This document shows positions 32,749-41,857 of a stretch of 64,000 nucleotides of DNA, one piece after another. A model generated the notes under the pieces. The model ran no database searches. It was not told the origin of the DNA and was given only the letters and a program-made list of their open reading frames with translations. Position 1 is the first letter of the stretch. Every line of letters begins with the position of its first letter. The DNA comes from UBA12191 sp009937185. GTDB taxonomy: Bacteria; Planctomycetota; UBA8108; UBA1146. The DNA is taken from the NCBI GenBank assembly GCA_938075155.1, contig CALJGL010000004.1:1-64000 (forward strand), written 5' to 3'. The position numbers and the translations under genes are program-made.

Positions 32749-33359
32749 TCCCCTCCGATCTCAGTGAGATGATCAGAAATCACCCCACCTACCCAATGGT
32801 CAAATGATTCAGACGAAGATACGACACTATTAGGATTCACCAATGCCGAATCTGAAGAAGCCTCACCTGGCATCCAAAGCGCTACGGCTGCAATAACAAA
32901 TACCGCGGCAACACTTGCGAAGATTTTTTGGTTTTCAAGGACCACCGTCTTGCACCGGTCAAACAATGCTTCTCTATCAGAGAATATGTCTGTCCAGTTT
33001 CCTTCAACCTCTTCGGTCACCAGATCTGTGATCTCTTCGACATCGAAGACTTCAGGAAGACCATCCACCAATTGAACTTGAACTTCTGGCAATCTTTCGA
33101 ACTCAGTGAGAACGTCTTCTTCACCAGGTCGGTGCGAAAGTAGATCGGAATCGCTCACCTCAGAAGAAATCTCAGCGACGTCATCGAGATAAACGATGAC
33201 GTCGTCATCATTGAACTCCTCGCCCAGACCGGACACTGCGGCCTCGTCGTCAATGGGCAATGCTTTAACTTCTGGCAAATCTCTCTCTGGGGTAGAGCTC
33301 TTGGCTCCGAGATCCCCAGAGGATTCATTTTGATTGGACTGCAAATCGTCGTCCTTCAT
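32745..33359 (-). CDS. acidic single-pass membrane protein
   Basis: 204 residues, not recognised. Residues 1-130 are strongly acidic and low in complexity ('DDDVIVYLDDVAEISSEVSD'). A membrane helix lies at ~150-167 ('FASVAAVFVIAAVALW'), and a ~35-residue extracytoplasmic tail follows. The topology suggests a cytoplasmic acidic domain and a short periplasmic end. Translationally coupled to the exported protein downstream, so they may act together at the envelope. Confidence 0.6.
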   Translation of the reverse strand: MKDDDLQSNQNESSGDLGAKSSTPERDLPEVKALPIDDEAAVSGLGEEFNDDDVIVYLDDVAEISSEVSDSDLLSHRPGEEDVLTEFERLPEVQVQLVDGLPEVFDVEEITDLVTEEVEGNWTDIFSDREALFDRCKTVVLENQKIFASVAAVFVIAAVALWMPGEASSDSALVNPNSVVSSSESFDHWVGGVISDHLTEIGGE

Positions 33360-33459
33360 CTTTTTCCCCTACCTGTGACTTTGACTCCAGACCTAAGGGT
33401 GGCCATGAAGCGTCATAGAAGACTAGGATGGGAACACGAAAGCTGGCAAATGGCTTCTC

Positions 33460-34044
33460 TCAGGAATAAGTCTGAGCGGTCAGATAACGGTCTGTAACGA
33501 CCGGTCCTAGGGTAGGACCCGGAAATAGAGGTTTTCCGCATTCACAGGTTTGGGCCGAGAATTTCTCCACTCTTCGGCAACTCTTACAGGTTTTGATCAA
33601 AGCCCCCTGCTCTTCTAGAAGCGTCTCGACCTGTCGTTTCGTCAAATGCTCAAGGCGAACAAAAACTTCTCCCAAACGAAACCTCAATCCCATACGACGA
33701 AGTCTTGCTTGTTCTAAAAGTGCAGACTCCAGCATGAGAGAGGTTATCCAGCCCTTACCGAGAGCGAGCCGTCCGAGTCTACCGTCGTCGATTCTGGAAT
33801 CCGGGCCATGAGAAAGTAAGCTTCTCATTTGGTTTCGAACCCTATCCACTAGAAGAGTGCTTCTCTCAGCACTTAAAGGTAATGGCGATCCGACCTGAAG
33901 TAGATCGAGAAATCCGCCCAAACCCGCTTGAGGGTCCATTTCTTTGAGAACGTCTGCCAGAATCTCAATAGAAACCCAGCCCCGATGCCTGAGGAGCCGA
34001 ATTGCTAAGCTCACTTCCAACTGTGGAATATCACGTTCCCTCAT
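33460..34044 (-). CDS. GspE-N/MshEN-like protein with C-terminal zinc ribbon
   Basis: 194 residues. The central part has the pattern 'DGRLGRLALGKGWITSLML' ... 'LGEVFVRLEHLTKRQVETLL', resembling the N-terminal domain of PilB/GspE-type ATPases. The C-terminus carries 'CKSCRRVEKFSAQTCECGK', a likely zinc ribbon. No enzyme motif. The first 14 bases overlap the end of hemW, with GAGGAG upstream of the ATG. The small gene at 59329-59598 and the N-terminus of PilB share the same pattern. Possibly an adaptor or nucleotide-sensing protein. Confidence 0.6.
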   Translation of the reverse strand: MRERDIPQLEVSLAIRLLRHRGWVSIEILADVLKEMDPQAGLGGFLDLLQVGSPLPLSAERSTLLVDRVRNQMRSLLSHGPDSRIDDGRLGRLALGKGWITSLMLESALLEQARLRRMGLRFRLGEVFVRLEHLTKRQVETLLEEQGALIKTCKSCRRVEKFSAQTCECGKPLFPGPTLGPVVTDRYLTAQTYS

Positions 34045-35197
34045 TGAGCCTCTCCTCAGCGTCTTCTACAAATTTGACGATCACGGAATCGAGGACCTCG
34101 AATCCTTCGGAGGAAGCCCGAATGGTATTCTCCCCCTGTATGAGCAAACCCCGTTTTTCAAAACTGTGCAAACTCTCACCACAAATCTCATGGAAATCCA
34201 ACCCTGTCTCGGTTTTGAACCGATTCAGATTCATACCCCGAGTCAATCTCAGTTCGAGCATGATCAGTTCAGTGACCACTTCCAAGAGTTCTGGAGTTTC
34301 AATGGCGACCTTTTCAGGAAAACCACCCGCCGAGATATATTTTTGAACGTCAGGCTTATTTTTCCATCTCAACCCCTCCATAAACGAAGCAGCACCGCTG
34401 CCAACTCCGAGATATTCACCCCGCTCCCAATAGTTGAGATTGTGAAGAGAGGCTCCACCTCTTGCATACAAATTTGAAACTTCATATCGCTCAAAACCTT
34501 GCTCTTGAAGCCCCTGGAGAAATGCTCTTGAGAGTTCGATACAGGTATCGTCCATTAATGGTTTGAGTCCGCCACGCTCTCGCATCGAATGAAGCCAAGT
34601 TCCTTGTTCATAACTCAAGTGATAGAGACTGATATGGTCAGGATCGATCTCTTTGACCGCCGCAAGATCAGTATTTACGGATTCGATGACTTGCCCAGGC
34701 CATCCCACAATGAGATCTAAGCTTGTTCGAGGTACACCTAATTTCTGAAACAGGTCATGAACCTCGTGCACCCTTTGAGCGTCGTGCCTCCTGCCCAATA
34801 AAGCGAGCCCTGTCTCGACAAACGTTTGCGCACCTGTGCTGAAACGATCAACTCCTAATGACAACGCTATCTCTATTTTTTGTTCATCGATGGATTCAGG
34901 ATTCGCCTCGATCGTCCACTCTTTGAGACCAGACCGAAATGAATCGGACAAACATTTGAGAAGGCGAGTCCAGTCTTCCACGGAAAGAGCGCTAGGAGTC
35001 CCTCCGCCGACAAAAATAGTTTCGGGAGAGAATCCGGCATCGGCATGGTGCTGGATCTCCAAAATCAGGGCGGAAACATAATCGGTGACGACCCCCGGAC
35101 GAAGGGCTGCCACATGGAAGTCACAATATGTACATCGGCTTCGACAGAACGGGACGTGAACATATAGCCCCGGAGAGCCCTCAGGTTTGACTTTCAT
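34031..35197 (-). CDS. hemW: radical SAM heme chaperone HemW
   Basis: 388 residues. Radical SAM cluster motif 'CRSRCTYCDFH' near residue 20, then 'FVGGGTPSAL', 'IEANPES', 'RFSTGAQTF' and 'DLIVGWPGQ'. The HemW signature 'HNLNYWERGEYLGVGSGA' is present; this and the absence of the extra HemN residues argue for HemW, a heme-binding chaperone, not coproporphyrinogen dehydrogenase. ATG at 35197 is chosen because the family starts just before 'GLYVHVPFC'; the frame continues to 35287. Confidence 0.93.
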   Translation of the reverse strand: MKVKPEGSPGLYVHVPFCRSRCTYCDFHVAALRPGVVTDYVSALILEIQHHADAGFSPETIFVGGGTPSALSVEDWTRLLKCLSDSFRSGLKEWTIEANPESIDEQKIEIALSLGVDRFSTGAQTFVETGLALLGRRHDAQRVHEVHDLFQKLGVPRTSLDLIVGWPGQVIESVNTDLAAVKEIDPDHISLYHLSYEQGTWLHSMRERGGLKPLMDDTCIELSRAFLQGLQEQGFERYEVSNLYARGGASLHNLNYWERGEYLGVGSGAASFMEGLRWKNKPDVQKYISAGGFPEKVAIETPELLEVVTELIMLELRLTRGMNLNRFKTETGLDFHEICGESLHSFEKRGLLIQGENTIRASSEGFEVLDSVIVKFVEDAEERLNEGT

Positions 35198-35358
35198 GAA
35201 TCCCGCTCCAGACCCCGATTGGTTGATATCGAAATGATTTTGTATCCTTATTCGAGGTCTATCAGCGGATCCTACCCCCTCATGCACCTGGGGGCATCTG
35301 CTGCTTTCGATCTCCGGTGATAGCCGTCCGTTTACGGCACACGAGCGGGAGTTGAAGG

Positions 35359-38289
35359 ATGAGTATCTTAAAAGGACACCTAGAACACTTCGGATTACAG
35401 GAGTTACTGCAGACCCTCTCGCAAGGGGCGCGGTCAGGAACTCTCGAAATCAATCGAGATGGGGAAAAAGTCTCGATCGTGTTCGAGACAGGTCACATCA
35501 CCCTTGTTCGTTCGTCCACCACCCAACAACTTCGCCTACGCAGCATCCTGCTACGACAGGGTGTCGTCTCTCACGAAGATCTAGAACAAGCCAGCAAAGA
35601 TCATGAAGATACTGGAATCTTGTTAGGGAGAGCTCTGATCGAACGTGGAGCAATCGCCGAGGCCGAACTTGAAAAAGCTCTAAGAACAAAAATAGAGGAA
35701 GAACTTTTTGATCTATTTCTGTGGACCCGAGGTTCATTCGAATTTTTCCCAGAGCAACTGAAGTCGACTCACGAAGATGACATCTATCATGTTACGCGTA
35801 TTCAAGTAGATCCCATGACCATCGTCCTTGAAGGATTGCGCCAAGCAGATGAGTGGAATGTGATCCGACAGAGGATTCAAGACCAGCGCTGGATTCTGGT
35901 TCCTGTAAAAAACTCGGAAGAACCTGCTGAGAATAATTCATTGTTCAAACTCAACGATGGTTCTCGCACGATAGAAGAAGTTTTATCTGAGTCTACTCTC
36001 ACACGATTTGATGCATGCACAGTTCTCTATCGTTTTCTTGAAGAAGGATGGATCAGAGAAGCCACTCATGACGAAATGCTGAGGAGAGCAAGAGATCGTT
36101 CCGCAGAAATACCTGTGGAAGCTCTAGCTATCTATGAAGCTCTGATTGAATCGGGACGAGTCGAAAACCATATCGCACTCCTAGATGAAGCAGCAGACTG
36201 TGCAGGGCATGCAGACACCGAAACTCAAGCAGTTTTCCTACGTATGTCCGTCCGATACTTGAGAGAGCATGGCGATCAGGAAGCCGCTTGGAAACGACTA
36301 CAGCGCCTCCTGATACTCGCACCGGGTCACCTGGAGGATTTGCTCGATTGCTGGGAAATGCGAGATTCCATTCCTTCCCGGAAAAACGCTCAGATATTTG
36401 ATGACCTTTGCAAAGCACTTCGCAGACAGGGTGAATACAAAAAACTGATCACAATTCTTCGTGAAGCTGAATATCTCAAAGGAGAAGAAGGATCTTACTG
36501 GCTGCAGCTGGGAGAAACCCTGCTCAGATTCAAAGATCCAGAAGCGAAATCCTGCCTTGAAAATGCGATCGCCCTCTCAGCGAAAAAATCTCCGGAGATT
36601 GCACTCCGAGCAGAGAGAAGTCTACGCACCATGTCGCCTGATCACGGCATGGATGAAAAGTCTCTTGAAGAGTTACTCAGCCGACAAACCGAAATCGACA
36701 ATAAAAAGTTACAAGCCAGATATATTAAATTCGGTACAGCATTTCTTGTGTTCTTTTTCGCCATAATACAGATCTCTACTGAATGGCGTGCTCAGGGAAT
36801 GTTATCCGCTGCAAAAGAAATTGAAAAAAACGCAGACCAAATCTCATCTAAAATCACAGCCGCAGAAGCCTACGAAAGAGTTATTCTTCTTCACCCATGG
36901 ACCTTTGCGGCAGGAAATAGCGATACTGCAGGGTCAAGGATTCGAAAACTGATTCAAATTGAAGTTGCAGCTGAGAAAGATCTAATCACTCAGGAGCGAA
37001 ATAACGCACGTGCCGAACGAAATCAAAAAAAGGTAGACGTAGAAGATACATTGATCCAGGCCGAGGCACTTATAGAAGAAGGCTCAGCCTATGAAGCGAG
37101 AGTCTTACTCGATACTTTGACGCCCTCTGCACTTGAGACTTTACCGATACGAGAGCGCGCCTCGATTCGATACCCCGTCTTGATAGAGAGTGTTCCATCT
37201 GGAGCAAAGATTCTAGGCCGAGACCGTTCACTGATCGGTGTCAGTCCATTAACGGTGTCATTGAAAAAAGAAGAACAGTTAGAAATCTACCTTGAGAAAA
37301 AAGGCTGTCGCCCTAGATTCCTGAACCTCAGTGGGGAATCCCCCCCAAGAATGCTCATTTCTCTTGTCAGGAGTCCTCTCAGAAGCAGCATTCTGACGGA
37401 ACCCTGTTTGGAATCCTTAAGCTTAGGAGAAAGAGTCATTCTCTCAGGACGCGATGGAAAAATCCGAATTGTGGACTTGGGCGATCTCAGACTTATCTCC
37501 GAACATTCGGTAGGGATCATCGGACACCCAGCACCCATTCTCATTCAAGGAAACAACTCCATTCTGGCTCTACCGAGAGAAGGGCGTCCGCTTTCGATAT
37601 CAAAAGAAGGTGAGATAAAGACCATAGGCCAGATCACCCATACACCCTGGAAATGTGGAATCCATTTTGGCGAGCAATGGATACTCGGGGATGGTGCAGG
37701 GGGATTAACGAGTCTGAATGCATCTGGCGACATGACTTGGTTTGTCCATATGGGTGCACCGATTGAACACATTGGAACCGATGCCTCAGGAAATCTCCTA
37801 GTCATCGATGCGATTCGTCGCCTTCATACTGTTCACCCTTCGGGAGAAATAGTTCAGGAAGCTATGACTATTCCAGGAGAACCACATTCAGTTCTTGAAG
37901 ATGGAACTCTGCTACTCACTTCTGGAGAAATTTGGAGTCGTGATCAAACCCGCTTTGCACCTCCTCCCCTGTCCGAGATTAGTCTTCTCGGAAACACTCA
38001 GCTTTACTCAACAAAGAATGGCTGGGCTTGTTTACAGAATGGCGTTGCTGAAGAACACAAATCCCCCATTCCAAGTACATGCCCACCATTGAGGCATTCT
38101 TCGAATCAGGAATTAGCCTGGCTCGCTGGTGGAGATGGAATCTTAAGATTGATGGGACCCGGCGAAACTGTATATAGCGAAGTGTCCCTCGGATCAGCAG
38201 CACTGGATCTTTCTCATGCTGGATCGGGTCATATCATGGTGACTCTCAGCGACGGAACTCTTTGCGACATCGAGGAGCAAGTAAAATGA
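35359..38289 (+). CDS. DUF4388 - TPR - transmembrane - PEGA - beta-propeller protein
   Basis: 976 residues. A DUF4388 (PatA-N-like) domain at ~1-90 ('LKGHLEHFGLQELLQTLSQG', 'RSGTLEI') is followed by a GspE-N-like stretch ~60-130. Helical TPR-like repeats lie at ~240-440, one membrane helix at ~456-473 and a coiled region ~550-590. A PEGA domain sits at ~603-670 ('VLIESVPSGAKILGRDRSLI', 'GVSPLTVSL'). The rest (~680-976) is a WD40/PQQ-like propeller with repeated 'G..L....dG' blades. Cytoplasmic half joined to periplasmic half suggests a transmembrane scaffold or sensor. No catalytic motif. ATGA overlap with the next gene. Confidence 0.75.
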   Translation: MSILKGHLEHFGLQELLQTLSQGARSGTLEINRDGEKVSIVFETGHITLVRSSTTQQLRLRSILLRQGVVSHEDLEQASKDHEDTGILLGRALIERGAIAEAELEKALRTKIEEELFDLFLWTRGSFEFFPEQLKSTHEDDIYHVTRIQVDPMTIVLEGLRQADEWNVIRQRIQDQRWILVPVKNSEEPAENNSLFKLNDGSRTIEEVLSESTLTRFDACTVLYRFLEEGWIREATHDEMLRRARDRSAEIPVEALAIYEALIESGRVENHIALLDEAADCAGHADTETQAVFLRMSVRYLREHGDQEAAWKRLQRLLILAPGHLEDLLDCWEMRDSIPSRKNAQIFDDLCKALRRQGEYKKLITILREAEYLKGEEGSYWLQLGETLLRFKDPEAKSCLENAIALSAKKSPEIALRAERSLRTMSPDHGMDEKSLEELLSRQTEIDNKKLQARYIKFGTAFLVFFFAIIQISTEWRAQGMLSAAKEIEKNADQISSKITAAEAYERVILLHPWTFAAGNSDTAGSRIRKLIQIEVAAEKDLITQERNNARAERNQKKVDVEDTLIQAEALIEEGSAYEARVLLDTLTPSALETLPIRERASIRYPVLIESVPSGAKILGRDRSLIGVSPLTVSLKKEEQLEIYLEKKGCRPRFLNLSGESPPRMLISLVRSPLRSSILTEPCLESLSLGERVILSGRDGKIRIVDLGDLRLISEHSVGIIGHPAPILIQGNNSILALPREGRPLSISKEGEIKTIGQITHTPWKCGIHFGEQWILGDGAGGLTSLNASGDMTWFVHMGAPIEHIGTDASGNLLVIDAIRRLHTVHPSGEIVQEAMTIPGEPHSVLEDGTLLLTSGEIWSRDQTRFAPPPLSEISLLGNTQLYSTKNGWACLQNGVAEEHKSPIPSTCPPLRHSSNQELAWLAGGDGILRLMGPGETVYSEVSLGSAALDLSHAGSGHIMVTLSDGTLCDIEEQVK

Positions 38290-39191
38290 TTTCTAGTATT
38301 TTCCTCATTTTGGGATCACTCATTGTAGTAACTCCACAATCCACACTGACTCCAGATGAGCTCCATTTGACCACCTCGGAAGTTGTCAAAATCCATGCCC
38401 GTCTCCAAGACAGAGTCGGACAACAGATTGAGATCTCTGGGCATTCCGAATCTTTGGGAATCCTGGATCGAGTGACCTTGCCTCTTTTGGATAGAAATCT
38501 GGATTCTCCATTTTTAGAACTCGGCCTCAAAAAATCAGAGAGTGGTTGGACAATATTTCATTTCCACGGCCTGCTGAAAAGCGCTTCCGTCTTAGAAGCG
38601 GTTCAAGAACGCAGAAATTCGATTTTAAAGGGTGGCGATTCTTCACTGACACATCTCCTCGAGAAATTCCTTCTCAGGGAAAGTAGGGTTCAAGACCAGG
38701 CAAAACTATGGATTTCATTTCAGCCTGAAGATCATGTCGCCAAGCTGGCTTGGCTCAAATTAGGATCAAATTTCTTTTCCGGAAAATCCGTGCTGAAAGA
38801 AACTATTGAAAAATTCGGACTGGCGGACATGGCTCTGAAATCAGATCTCTACCCCTATGGCCAGCAATGGATATCTGAACAAGACTTCTTGGAATTTTCG
38901 GGACTGATGAGAGTCGGCGACAATATTCTTCCCATCGCCCGAGTAGAACTTTCGAAGTTAGCTCATTCCGATCTTGCCCAGTTGATCAATGTATCGAGAC
39001 GAGAACCGAATAGTTCAGATATCAGGCAGGGAACCCGTCGTAAGCAAGTTCGTCTTGCATGGGGAGATCCCAGAGATGTGGAATGGATCCGTTTTGAGAA
39101 TCATTTTCTGGAAGATTGGTCCTACAAAGACAAGTCCGTGCGAATGATCGATGGTCGGGTTTTCGGATTGCACATCGAGACTCAACGATAA
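38286..39191 (+). CDS. exported protein of unknown function
   Basis: 301 residues. ATG at 38286 overlaps the previous stop (ATGA) and follows GAGGAGC; it opens a signal peptide ('MISSIFLILGSLIVV'). The rest is a soluble alpha/beta-looking protein with no family I recognise. Trp/Phe-rich segments such as 'GWTIFHFHGLL' and a C-terminal 'GDPRDVEWIRFENHFLEDW' stand out; the latter recalls SmpA/BamE-like 'lipoprotein small domain' sequences that start 'G.P..V' and contain 'W.Y'. That is a weak suggestion. Likely works with the 976-residue protein. Confidence 0.65.
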   Translation: MISSIFLILGSLIVVTPQSTLTPDELHLTTSEVVKIHARLQDRVGQQIEISGHSESLGILDRVTLPLLDRNLDSPFLELGLKKSESGWTIFHFHGLLKSASVLEAVQERRNSILKGGDSSLTHLLEKFLLRESRVQDQAKLWISFQPEDHVAKLAWLKLGSNFFSGKSVLKETIEKFGLADMALKSDLYPYGQQWISEQDFLEFSGLMRVGDNILPIARVELSKLAHSDLAQLINVSRREPNSSDIRQGTRRKQVRLAWGDPRDVEWIRFENHFLEDWSYKDKSVRMIDGRVFGLHIETQR

Positions 39192-39243
39192 GCGCACTCA
39201 CCTCCGACCCACTCAATATGCAGGTATGAACGAGCAGGATCGA

Positions 39244-40284
39244 TCATTCGTTCTCGTCGGCGTCCTCTTCTTCGTCTTCAGAGCTACCTTTATATGCTCC
39301 CGAAGGAAGGTCTAGAGCTCTTCCTTTTCCCCGTCTGAGTTGCCCTGGAGCCCTTTGAGATTCCCCATCAAACAACTTTATAGGTTTCCCAATTCTTGCG
39401 GCCGGCCTTTGAATATTCTCTTGGTCATCGCGCTCAATAGATCTTGGGACCGAATGAAACATGAAACCCGCGGCATTGACCTCAACCCACTCTCCTTCGA
39501 CGACGGGCAACGGGATTCGCTTCCCCCACTGAATCATCACTTGCCCCTCTTGAACTCGCACTTCACTTTGTTGCTTTGAACTCCAACGCTGCACACTGAA
39601 TTTCGTCCCTACAACTTCTACCGAGAGTTCCTGAGTCTTTACAACAAAACGAGAGCCTCCTGAAGGAACAGAAAATTCGGCCTTACCTTGCAATACCTCG
39701 AAAAATCGAGGGCTCTGATACCGGAGAATCGTTCCTTCTTCTAAATCAACGATCTCTCCAAGAAACTCGAGAACACGTACACCACCTTCTGTAGCAACGA
39801 TGGTATCCCCACGCATGAGCTTCATAGTTCCGTTGAAATCAACACCATTGGATTCGATCAGGAACCCATCAGCTCTCGTGATTTCTCCGAATCCACTGAC
39901 GACTCCGACTGGAGTTTCGTTGGGACTCACATCATCAAACAACAGAGCCGAAGTCACAGCGATCAATATTAATGTGGCGAATGCACTGAGAGCTAATAAT
40001 GGAGCCGCCTTCTCTGACGCCTGATTTCTTTGAAGATCAGAGTCAGCCCCCAATAGATCTTCAGCATTGAGTGAATCACGAATCAGAGAATCGAGTTCTC
40101 CACTCAATTCACCTACATCGGATTTCAATGAGAGAACTCCATCGTGAAGCGACGCAGACCATTGACGACAATCAGAACAGGTATCGAGGTGAGACTCCAA
40201 AAACTGCTGCTGATCAGCGGTAATCTCCCCATCCATTTCAAGTGAGATGAGATCCCTGACTGTTTCACATGACCGGTCATGCAT
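39244..40284 (-). CDS. FecR-domain anti-sigma factor
   Basis: 346 residues. A zinc-finger anti-sigma domain 1-45 ('HLDTCSDCRQW', HxxxCxxC), one membrane helix ~93-113 ('LLALSAFATLILIAVTSALL'), and a FecR domain ~125-260 ('GSRFVVKTQELSVEVVGTKF', 'SEVRVQEGQVMI'). The C-terminal tail is acidic ('SSEDEEEDADENE'). It should hold the ECF sigma factor encoded upstream at the membrane and release it on an envelope signal. Its start overlaps the sigma gene end by 8 bases. No TonB-dependent receptor follows, unlike classical FecIR. Confidence 0.88.
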   Translation of the reverse strand: MHDRSCETVRDLISLEMDGEITADQQQFLESHLDTCSDCRQWSASLHDGVLSLKSDVGELSGELDSLIRDSLNAEDLLGADSDLQRNQASEKAAPLLALSAFATLILIAVTSALLFDDVSPNETPVGVVSGFGEITRADGFLIESNGVDFNGTMKLMRGDTIVATEGGVRVLEFLGEIVDLEEGTILRYQSPRFFEVLQGKAEFSVPSGGSRFVVKTQELSVEVVGTKFSVQRWSSKQQSEVRVQEGQVMIQWGKRIPLPVVEGEWVEVNAAGFMFHSVPRSIERDDQENIQRPAARIGKPIKLFDGESQRAPGQLRRGKGRALDLPSGAYKGSSEDEEEDADENE

Positions 40285-40864
40285 TTCCGCCGCCTCTCTT
40301 GGAATTATCTTCCTGAAGATTCCATCGTTCTGCCAACAACTTTCTGGCTCTGGCTAACTTTGACTCCACTGCTTTTGGAGTCGAACCAAGAATACGAGCG
40401 ATCTCGAGATAGGATTTATCCAGTTGATGCTTGAGCAATAATATCTCCCGATATTCAGGAGGTAAATCCTTGATCAACTTCCTGATCCTTAGAGCCTTTT
40501 CCGAACTTTCCAATTTCTCAAGAGGACCGAGATCGGGACTGACATCTCTTTCAGAGTCGACTTGGGCGTATTCCGGGGCTTTTCTTTTCCTCTGACGCAA
40601 CAGATCCAGAGCCTTACTTCGAACGATCGAGAGAAACCAAGCGCTGAATCGTTCGTCTTCTTTCAGCATACTTATACTTTGCCACGCTTTAACGAAGGCT
40701 TCTTGAACAGCATCTGCTGAAAGGTGGACGTCGCCCAGTATTCCGTATGCTACACCCCCTGCGACTCTCTGATGATATGTCACGAGTCGGTGGAACGCAT
40801 TTCGGTTGCCCTGCCGGGCTTCCTTGACGAGAGAGATTAGTTCATTTGGATCAAGAATATCCAA
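40277..40864 (-). CDS. ECF-family RNA polymerase sigma factor
   Basis: 195 residues. Region 2 ~25-95 ('AVQEAFVKAWQSISML', 'RFSAWFLSIVRSKALDLLR') and region 4 ~130-185 ('LPPEYREILLLKHQLDKSYLEIARIL', given in parts: 'LPPEYREILLLKH' and 'YLEIARILGSTPKAVESKL'). No region 3. Paired with the FecR/zinc-finger anti-sigma gene downstream, so likely autoregulated. The recognised promoter is not known; I see no obvious duplicated -35/-10 upstream. Confidence 0.95.
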   Translation of the reverse strand: MDILDPNELISLVKEARQGNRNAFHRLVTYHQRVAGGVAYGILGDVHLSADAVQEAFVKAWQSISMLKEDERFSAWFLSIVRSKALDLLRQRKRKAPEYAQVDSERDVSPDLGPLEKLESSEKALRIRKLIKDLPPEYREILLLKHQLDKSYLEIARILGSTPKAVESKLARARKLLAERWNLQEDNSKRGGGNA

Positions 40865-40930
40865 TGGCCTCCTGAAAACTGTTTCTCTCTATGATAGAGG
40901 ACGAAGAAAACCAAGAAATCCCTCGTATTT

Positions 40931-41851
40931 TCAACGATCTCGATCCTGTCTTTCAATCACCGATTCCAGAATACCGACATATGAGCGGTAGCGCCTAGCC
41001 TCGATTTCACCCGATTCAACGGCGCCAAGTACCGCACAACCCGGTTCCTTCAAATGCATACAATCATTGAATCGACAATCTCCAACATGTGCGGCCAAAT
41101 CCGGCATCCAATGGCTCAGTTCTCTGGGTTCTAATCCCCACAGAGCCCAGTCCCTGAATCCCGGAGTATCAACGATAGCAGATCCCTCTTCTTCTCCAGG
41201 GTGCCAGGTGACAGCAGTCGTTGTGTGTCGTCCCTTATCGTTATGATCACTCACTTCTTGTGTCTTGAGATCGATACCGAGCACTTTTGAAATCAGAGAT
41301 GACTTTCCAGCACCACTCGGCCCAGAGAGAACAGTGGCTTTCCCTCGTAAATTCTCCTCAAGATCATCAAGGCCTTCACCTGTCTCAGCCGAAGTGCGTA
41401 TGAGCTGATAGCCCAGAGTGGGATAAACTCGGAGACGTTCTTCGACGTCATCAGGGATTCCCAGATCGACTTTATTAATGACTACAATTGAGGGTAAGCC
41501 CATGCATGCACTCGCCATCAAAAGACGATCAAGAGCTCCAAATTTGATATTTGGCTTTTGTACAGAAAACACTCCCGCGACTTGATCAACATTCGCAGCA
41601 AGAATCAGTTCACGAGCCCTACCGACGTCTCTCCGACGAGAGAGCCAGACCTTTCTCTCCTCAACGGAGAGTACTCGGCCATCGGCTTCCCTATCTGCGT
41701 TCTCATTTCGCTCGAACTCGACCCAGTCTCCAACAACAACGGGGTTTTTACCCTCTTTTCTCAATCGTCCCGCAAGATCACAACGAAAGACCTGCCCATC
41801 GCTGATCACTTTCACTTCGCGACTCGATCGAAAAATAACCTGGCCCCGCAT
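40931..41851 (-). CDS. rsgA: ribosome small subunit-dependent GTPase RsgA
   Basis: 306 residues. OB-fold N-terminus, circularly permuted GTPase with G4 'VVINKVDL', G1 'LSGPSGAGKSSLI', G2 region 'GRHTTTAVT' and G3 'IVDTPGFRDW', then a zinc knuckle 'CRFNDCMHLKEPGC'. Matures the 30S subunit late in assembly. Six bases downstream of purB on the same strand, so probably co-transcribed. Confidence 0.97.
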   Translation of the reverse strand: MRGQVIFRSSREVKVISDGQVFRCDLAGRLRKEGKNPVVVGDWVEFERNENADREADGRVLSVEERKVWLSRRRDVGRARELILAANVDQVAGVFSVQKPNIKFGALDRLLMASACMGLPSIVVINKVDLGIPDDVEERLRVYPTLGYQLIRTSAETGEGLDDLEENLRGKATVLSGPSGAGKSSLISKVLGIDLKTQEVSDHNDKGRHTTTAVTWHPGEEEGSAIVDTPGFRDWALWGLEPRELSHWMPDLAAHVGDCRFNDCMHLKEPGCAVLGAVESGEIEARRYRSYVGILESVIERQDRDR

Positions 41852-41857
41852 GCTTGC

